Assembly: GCA_944321295.1 (NCBI GenBank)
Contig: CALUKU010000001.1
Span: 62,001-126,000, forward strand
Reading direction: 5' to 3'
Length of the DNA: 64,000 nucleotides
DNA from: an uncultured Prevotella sp.
GTDB taxonomy: Bacteria; Bacteroidota; Bacteroidia; Bacteroidales; Bacteroidaceae
The position numbers and the translations under genes were made by a program. This document shows, in pieces, positions 59,252-64,000 of the stretch. The notes beneath the pieces were generated by a model. That model saw only the letters and a program-made list of their open reading frames with translations, did no database searches and was not told the DNA's origin. How positions within the stretch are numbered: the stretch's first letter is position 1; each line of letters opens with the position of its first letter.

Positions 59252-60100
59252 ATGTATTCTGTAGACGAATTGGAAGACAGGCTCATTGACCTTGCCTTCG
59301 CCGAAGACATTGGTGACGGTGATCATACAACGTTGTGCTGCATACCTGAAGACGCAATGGGCAAGTCGCACTTGTTGATTAAAGAAGACGGCATACTTGC
59401 CGGTATTGAGGTTGCAAAACGTGTATTCGCACGCTTTGACCCTTCGCTTAAGGTCGAAGTGCTCATGAATGACGGTTCTGAAGTAAAACGCGGCGACATC
59501 GCCATGATTGTTTCGGGCAAGACCCGTTCGCTGCTCCAGACCGAAAGACTCATGCTGAACATTCTGCAGAGAATGAGCGGAATCGCTACCACGACGAACA
59601 AATATGTAAAACTGCTTGAAGGCACGCATACGCATGTGTTGGATACAAGAAAGACAACTCCCGGCATGCGCATGCTTGAAAAGCAGGCAGTCAAAATAGG
59701 CGGCGGCGTAAACCATAGAATAGGCCTTTTCGATATGATTTTGCTTAAGGACAATCATGTTGATTTTGCCGGTGGTATAACAAATGCCATTGACAGGTGC
59801 CATAAATATCTTGAAGAAAAATCTCTCAACTTAAAGATAGAGATAGAGGTTCGTAATTTCGACGAGCTTAGCCAAGTGTTGGCTCACGGTGGGGTAGACC
59901 GCATAATGCTTGACAACTTTACCGTTGAGGATACGAAAAAAGCTGTAGAAATGATTGCCGGCAGATATGAAACCGAATCCAGCGGTGGCATAACATTTGA
60001 AACAATTCGCAAATATGCCGAATGTGGAGTTGACTTCGTATCGGTTGGCGCATTGACCCACTCGGTTAAGTGCCTTGACATGAGTTTCAAGGCTTGTTGA
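59252..60100 (+). CDS. nadC: Nicotinate-nucleotide pyrophosphorylase (carboxylating)
   Basis: NadC converts quinolinate and phosphoribosyl pyrophosphate to nicotinate mononucleotide in de novo NAD synthesis. The 282-aa product has the family segments AEDIGDGDHTT, ERLMLNILQRMSGIATTT, LDTRKTTPGMRMLEKQAV and GGVNHRIGLFDMILLKDNH. These supply the Arg, His and Lys residues of the quinolinate site. NadE, the last enzyme of the pathway, is at 12530 in the same window; nadA and nadB are not here. A terminator follows. Confidence 0.96.
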   Translation: MYSVDELEDRLIDLAFAEDIGDGDHTTLCCIPEDAMGKSHLLIKEDGILAGIEVAKRVFARFDPSLKVEVLMNDGSEVKRGDIAMIVSGKTRSLLQTERLMLNILQRMSGIATTTNKYVKLLEGTHTHVLDTRKTTPGMRMLEKQAVKIGGGVNHRIGLFDMILLKDNHVDFAGGITNAIDRCHKYLEEKSLNLKIEIEVRNFDELSQVLAHGGVDRIMLDNFTVEDTKKAVEMIAGRYETESSGGITFETIRKYAECGVDFVSVGALTHSVKCLDMSFKAC

Positions 60101-60123
60101 TTTAGCTTACTACAGCCATAAAG

Positions 60124-60178
60124 AAGTCAAGACCATGCAAAGCCGCAACGTCGGTGAGGGCATGGCCTTGACTTTTTT
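60124..60178 (+). terminator. Terminator after nadC
   Basis: AAGTCAAGACCATGC (60124-60138) pairs with GCATGGCCTTGACTT (60160-60174), one mismatch, followed by TTTTAA. Confidence 0.8.
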
Positions 60179-60217
60179 AACATCACAAACTTAACGTTCC
60201 GTCATAGATTAATATAA

Positions 60218-61861
60218 ATGTCAACTTTCCTAACATCACTATTCCTTTCAGCCGTCATGACTTTCGGCTCGCCGGTGAATTATCCGATATCTCTTGCGGG
60301 TAACTTTGGCGAACCACGTCCTAATCATTTCCACGGCGGAATTGACATTAGGACAGGCATGGCTGAAGGTAAACCTATATTCTCAGTTGCCGATGGTTAT
60401 GTCAGCCGTATAACTATAGGCCTTTATGGCTATGGTAACGCAGTGTTCATTAGTCATCCCGGGGGAAGGACTACGGTGTATTGCCATCTGAAAAAGTTTG
60501 TTCCGCAGCTTGCGGCTATTGCTCATAAATGGCAATATCAACACCAGACAAGTTTTGCAGACGTTCGTTTACGTCCCACTGACTATCCTGTGGCGCGCGG
60601 ACAAATCATCGCAGTCAGTGGAAATTCAGGTGCGAGCCATGCCCCGCATCTTCATCTCGAGTTCCGTGACACAAGGACATGGAGTCTTATCGATCCTCTT
60701 ATATATCTTAAGGACTTTGTAACAGACACCACACAACCGATAGCCCACTCGTTCATGGCATATCCGGTTGATGGCGAGGGACTATTTTGCGGTTCTACAC
60801 GCAAGCAAAGCTATGGTTTCACGTCACCAAATCTTACACGTCAGTTTACCGCATGGGGAAAGGTCGGCTTTGGATTATGGGCAAACGACTACATGGATGG
60901 AAGTTTTGGAATACTTGGCATACATAAGACAACGTTAAGCGTCGACGGTAGTATTGTGTTTGAAAGTGTTGTAGACAGTATTCCGGAGAAATGCAACCGC
61001 ATGGTTAATTCATGGGGCGATTATGAGCATTATTGCCGCACACATGTATGGTATATGAAGTCATTTATTGAACCTGGCAATACGCTTCCCATAATACATA
61101 GCCACACGCAGAATCAAGGAATTATAGATTTTAACGAGGAACGCGATTACGTCATAACATACATGATTAGTGACATATTTGGAAATTCGCGCAAATATAC
61201 TTTTACAGTAAAAGGACGCCGCCAAGAATTTCCTCAATCAAAAAAACGTGACGCCGCATACACCTTATTATATAATAGGCTTAACTCATTCCAACGTCCT
61301 GGTTTGTCCTTAACTTTACGCCCGGGACTGTTGCCGTATGATGTTAATATCATGCCGAAAGCAAAACGTAAGGCAAACTCCCTTTCAAACGAGTGGAGCT
61401 TTTACCCTAAGTCATTCCCGTTGTTTGACTGGGCTAAAATCAGCATAAAACTTGACAAGGCTGTTAAAGACCCAAGCAAGTTATATATCGTTAGCCATTA
61501 TGGTGTGGATAGATACATGGGTGGAACATACGCAGACGGGTGGGTAAGTGGCCGTATACGTGAGCTTGGCGCAAGGTATGAGATTGCCTATGATGACGAA
61601 GCTCCTGCCATTACTTCATTCGGCTCTTATAATGGAAAACTGCGCGTGGCTGCTTACGACAAGAAAAGCGGCTTACGTGACATAAAATGTTATGCCGACG
61701 GAAAATTTATTTTATTTGAACATCAAGACAAATCAAATATGTATGTATGCAAACTTGAATATTCACCGATAAAAAGATCTCATACCATGCATAGTCTTAA
61801 GATAGTTGCAACAGACAACCGCAACAACAAGCGTACATACACAACGCAATTTTTATATTAA
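60218..61861 (+). CDS. Exported M23-family (LytM) metallopeptidase
   Basis: The 547-aa protein starts with a short signal peptide (MSTFLTSLFLSAVMTFG). A LytM domain follows directly (about 25-170). Its zinc ligands are intact: H39 and D43 in HFHGGID, and H144 and H146 in PHLHLEF. M23 enzymes cut peptide cross-links in peptidoglycan. The remaining 370 residues are beta-rich and not a domain I can name; they probably bind cell wall or partners. It has no visible consensus promoter, and the C69 gene begins 27 bases after its stop, so the two are likely co-transcribed. Confidence 0.88.
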   Translation: MSTFLTSLFLSAVMTFGSPVNYPISLAGNFGEPRPNHFHGGIDIRTGMAEGKPIFSVADGYVSRITIGLYGYGNAVFISHPGGRTTVYCHLKKFVPQLAAIAHKWQYQHQTSFADVRLRPTDYPVARGQIIAVSGNSGASHAPHLHLEFRDTRTWSLIDPLIYLKDFVTDTTQPIAHSFMAYPVDGEGLFCGSTRKQSYGFTSPNLTRQFTAWGKVGFGLWANDYMDGSFGILGIHKTTLSVDGSIVFESVVDSIPEKCNRMVNSWGDYEHYCRTHVWYMKSFIEPGNTLPIIHSHTQNQGIIDFNEERDYVITYMISDIFGNSRKYTFTVKGRRQEFPQSKKRDAAYTLLYNRLNSFQRPGLSLTLRPGLLPYDVNIMPKAKRKANSLSNEWSFYPKSFPLFDWAKISIKLDKAVKDPSKLYIVSHYGVDRYMGGTYADGWVSGRIRELGARYEIAYDDEAPAITSFGSYNGKLRVAAYDKKSGLRDIKCYADGKFILFEHQDKSNMYVCKLEYSPIKRSHTMHSLKIVATDNRNNKRTYTTQFLY

Positions 61862-61888
61862 ATAACACTAAATCAAATACTTACCGAT

Positions 61889-63532
61889 ATGAAGAAGAGC
61901 ATTTTGACAATTGTAATGCTTGCCATATTTATTTCGTCGCAAGCATGTACAAGTTTTATCGTAGGGAAAGACGCAAGCGTAGACGGCTCTGTTTTCTGCA
62001 CTTACAACGCTGACGATTTCGGATTATTCATAGGTCTTTGTCATTATCCTGCCGCAAAGCATGAGAAAGGGGAGATGCGTTTCATATATGATTGGGATAC
62101 AAAAGAGTATCACGGGAAAATACCTGAGGCTGCTGAAACTTATAATGTTATCGGTAATATTAACGAATACCAGGTAACAATAGCGGAAACTACATTCGGC
62201 GGACGTGAAGAAATGATTGATACTACGGGTATTCTTGATTACGGTTCACTCATCTATATTGCCCTTCAACGCTCAAAAAGCGCACGTGAAGCAATTAAGG
62301 TAATGACGTCGCTGGCAGAAACTTACGGATATTGTTCTGCAGGTGAAACATTCTCAATATGTGATACCAATGAGGCATGGATAATGGAAATGCTGGGTAA
62401 AGGTCCGGGAAGTAAAGGCGTAGTATGGGTGGCTGTGCGTATACCGGACAATGCCATATGCGCCCATGCGAACCAAAGCCGCATAAGAACGTTTAATCAA
62501 AAAGACAAGAAGAATGTCATGTTCTCAAAAGATTGCATTGCTTTCGCACGTAGTAAGGGATGGTATGGCGGCAGGGACGAAGATTTCAGTTTTTGTGATA
62601 TCTACGCAAGTCCTGACTTTTCCGCACGCCGCTTTTGTGAGGCCCGTGTTTGGAGCTTTTTCAATCATTTTTCCGACGAAATGGATAGATATTTGCATTA
62701 TGCGGAAGGAAAGATTAAATCAGCAGAGCCAATGCCACTTTGGATTATTCCGAATAAGAAAGTAAGCCTTCAGGATGTGCGTGATTGCATGCGTGACCAT
62801 TATGAGGGTACGCCTTTTGCGCTTGACAACGACCCAGGGAAAGGCTTATGGGAAATGCCATATCGCCCGTCACCGCTTACATATAAGGTTGACGGCAAAG
62901 AATATTTTAACGAGCGCCCCATATCAACACAGCAATCCGGCTTTTCTTACATAGCCCAACTTCGCTCATGGTTGCCTCGTCAAGTGGGAGGCATATTGTG
63001 GTTTGGCAACGATGACGGCAACATGGTTGCTTATACTCCGATATATTGCGGAAATACGGTTCAGCCAGAGTGTTACAATACACCAGGTGCCGACGCCGTA
63101 ACATTCAGTGATAAAAATGCCTTTTGGGTGTGCAATTGGGTTAGCAATATGGTTTATCCGCGATATTCAATGATGTTCGGTTCGCTAAGGCAAGTAAGGG
63201 ACTCGCTTGAAGTTAGTTATGACTTGGCGCAACCAGCAATTGAAACAAAAGCTTGTGAATTATACAAAGACAATCCCGCAGAAGCTGTAAAATTCTTAAA
63301 TGGTTACAGTAATAAAAAGGCTGCAGAGATGTTGGAAAGATGGAAACAGTTGGCAATTTATTTAATAGTCAAATATAATGACATGACAATAAAGCCTGAA
63401 GAGAATGGCCGTTTTAAGCGTACGACAACAGGTAATGGCGCAAGGGTCATGAGGCCGGGTATGCCGGAAAAGGCTGCACGTGAGATAATTCGTTTGACAG
63501 GTGATAAGTATGCAGTTCCAACAGATAACTGA
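61889..63532 (+). CDS. Exported C69-family dipeptidase (Ntn hydrolase)
   Basis: The 547-aa protein has a signal peptide ending right before Cys20 (SSQA-CTSF). In the C69 (PepD) family an N-terminal Cys is the nucleophile, so cleavage there would expose it; a lipoprotein reading (SQAC) is the alternative. Family segments are CTSFIVGKDASVDGSVF, YGYCSAGETFSICDTNEAW and GKGPGSKGVVWVAVRIPD. The rest of the protein follows the family to the end. It acts on dipeptides or short peptides, perhaps downstream of the M23 enzyme encoded 27 bases upstream. The terminator follows 30 bases after its stop. Confidence 0.9.
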   Translation: MKKSILTIVMLAIFISSQACTSFIVGKDASVDGSVFCTYNADDFGLFIGLCHYPAAKHEKGEMRFIYDWDTKEYHGKIPEAAETYNVIGNINEYQVTIAETTFGGREEMIDTTGILDYGSLIYIALQRSKSAREAIKVMTSLAETYGYCSAGETFSICDTNEAWIMEMLGKGPGSKGVVWVAVRIPDNAICAHANQSRIRTFNQKDKKNVMFSKDCIAFARSKGWYGGRDEDFSFCDIYASPDFSARRFCEARVWSFFNHFSDEMDRYLHYAEGKIKSAEPMPLWIIPNKKVSLQDVRDCMRDHYEGTPFALDNDPGKGLWEMPYRPSPLTYKVDGKEYFNERPISTQQSGFSYIAQLRSWLPRQVGGILWFGNDDGNMVAYTPIYCGNTVQPECYNTPGADAVTFSDKNAFWVCNWVSNMVYPRYSMMFGSLRQVRDSLEVSYDLAQPAIETKACELYKDNPAEAVKFLNGYSNKKAAEMLERWKQLAIYLIVKYNDMTIKPEENGRFKRTTTGNGARVMRPGMPEKAAREIIRLTGDKYAVPTDN

Positions 63533-63562
63533 TAAGTAAGACAAATTGACTTAATAAAAATA

Positions 63563-63596
63563 AAAGCAGACATCTGATGATGTCTGCTTTTTTAAT
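63563..63596 (+). terminator. Rho-independent terminator after the C69 gene
   Basis: AAAGCAGACATC (63563-63574) pairs exactly with GATGTCTGCTTT (63579-63590), 4-base loop, then TTTAATT. Confidence 0.88.
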
Positions 63597-63632
63597 TATT
63601 GATGATGATGAATTTCTATTGTTGTTAATTCG

Positions 63633-63705
63633 AGCGGTAAACGAGGCTCGAACTCGCGACCCCCAGCTTGGGAAGCTAGTGCTCTACCAACTGAGCTATT
63701 ACCGC
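63633..63705 (-). tRNA. tRNA-Gly (anticodon CCC)
   Basis: On the minus strand the cloverleaf is complete. The acceptor GCGGTAA pairs with TTACCGC, and the D arm reads GCTCAGTTGGTAGAGC. The anticodon stem CTAGC/GCTGG holds the loop TTCCCAA, giving anticodon CCC. The T arm contains GTTCGAG, and the discriminator base is U. No CCA is encoded. It lies 19 bases downstream of tRNA-Thr in the same transcript. Confidence 0.95.
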
Positions 63706-63724
63706 AAAAAACTTATCTCTTATG

Positions 63725-63797
63725 AGCCGATACCGGGACTCGAACCCGGGACCTATTCATTACGAATGAATTGCTCTACCAACTGAGCCATATCGGC
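63725..63797 (-). tRNA. tRNA-Thr (anticodon CGT)
   Basis: On the minus strand, GCCGATA pairs with TATCGGC in the acceptor stem and the D arm is GCTCAGTTGGTAGAGC. The anticodon stem ATTCA/TGAAT holds loop TTCGTAA (anticodon CGT), and the T loop contains GTTCGAG. No CCA is encoded. It is the promoter-proximal gene of the pair. Confidence 0.95.
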
Positions 63798-63814
63798 TTT
63801 GTTTTTTGACGGTG

Positions 63815-63822
63815 CAAAGGTA
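63815..63822 (-). promoter_or_regulatory. -7 box of the tRNA pair
   Basis: TACCTTTG on the minus strand, 17 bases before the first base of tRNA-Thr. No -33 element is clear. Confidence 0.5.
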
Positions 63823-63905
63823 GTAATTTTTATCAACTTAAGTGAAAGACTTGTTATTAAAATGTCGTATTTTAACTTATTTTTTCAATTAGGGGCGTCA
63901 GTGTT

Positions 63906-64000
63906 TCACATTTTCTTTTTCAAATACTCACCGGTAACACTTTCTTTGCATTTCACGATATCTTCTGGCGTTCCAGTGAAAACAAGATGTCCGCCTTTAT
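63906..64000 (-). CDS. uvrA: UvrA, last 30 codons (cut by the window edge)
   Basis: The minus strand at the window end reads GGHLVFTGTPEDIVKC, then KESVTGEYLKKKM and a TGA at 63906-63908. GG-x-(I/L)-V-x-x-GTPE followed by a xTGxYL tail is the C-terminus of UvrA, the ATPase of nucleotide excision repair. The family match is by eye on about 30 residues. It lies 84 bases upstream of the tRNA promoter on the same strand; no terminator hairpin is obvious in the gap. Confidence 0.8.
   Translation of the reverse strand, partial: KGGHLVFTGTPEDIVKCKESVTGEYLKKKM

Noticed and set aside
63633-63797. tRNA-linked mobile element insertion site
   Set aside because: Two intact tRNAs with no integrase or duplicated tRNA fragment nearby.

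Overview
The window reads as ordinary chromosome of a Bacteroidales bacterium, most likely Prevotellaceae. The evidence is a Bacteroides-type Bat operon, a TamL lipoprotein of the BamA family plus TamB, a thrA/PGM-like kinase/thrC cluster, a DUF4923-like protein, a LolA-like carrier, a long-tailed S16, and many promoters of the form TTTG-N19/20-TAnnTTTG. About 45 protein genes and two tRNAs are visible. I see no insertion sequence, prophage, CRISPR array or defence island.

Layout. 1-557: end of a hypothetical gene. 998-9435: moxR, DUF58, a BatD-like gene, batA, batB, batC and one ORF fusing BatD to BatE. 9459-14470: PAP2 phosphatase, queA, Smr/DUF2027 gene and nadE, closely spaced behind bat. 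15143-25653: TrmH-type methyltransferase, tamL, a small lipoprotein, a WalJ-like hydrolase, a DUF4923-like gene, rpsP and the giant tamB. 26029-30652: ftsK, a LolA-like gene and a DUF5687-like membrane protein (minus strand). 30781-33965: DEDDy exonuclease, RlmI-like methyltransferase, tilS. 34138-39274: threonine operon (minus). 39413-46389: alpha/beta hydrolase, FAD oxidoreductase, pheT, yebC, TSCPD protein. 46469-49503: lipoprotein, lepA and a Crp/Fnr regulator. 49701-55362: complete rseC-rnfBCDGEA operon. 55735-63532: galE, GHL10-type hydrolase, small beta-barrel, nadC, M23 peptidase and C69 peptidase. 63633-64000: tRNA-Gly(CCC), tRNA-Thr(CGT) and the last codons of uvrA, all minus.

Themes. 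Envelope biogenesis is strong (Bat, TamL/TamB, LolA-like, M23, PAP2). Translation and RNA modification are spread through the window (queA, trmH-type, rlmI-like, tilS, rpsP, pheT, lepA, tRNAs). The Rnf operon is the main bioenergetic unit. It has a clear promoter with a 22-bp perfect palindrome at the expected transcription start.

The least explained signal is intergenic. At six separate loci, gene 3' ends are followed by short arrays with an exact 22-bp period and a shared unit plan (AAAG near unit positions 4-7, CTTTT near 13-17). The units are diverged but stay in register, and neighbouring units often pair as hairpins. Other points worth a look are a 40-bp perfect palindrome, a 106-bp nested-hairpin element behind rnfA, a Shine-Dalgarno hairpin on the Crp/Fnr gene, a possible second flavinylation motif in RnfG, and a GC-rich block around 9.5-19.5 kb. 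No clearly novel protein system was found.
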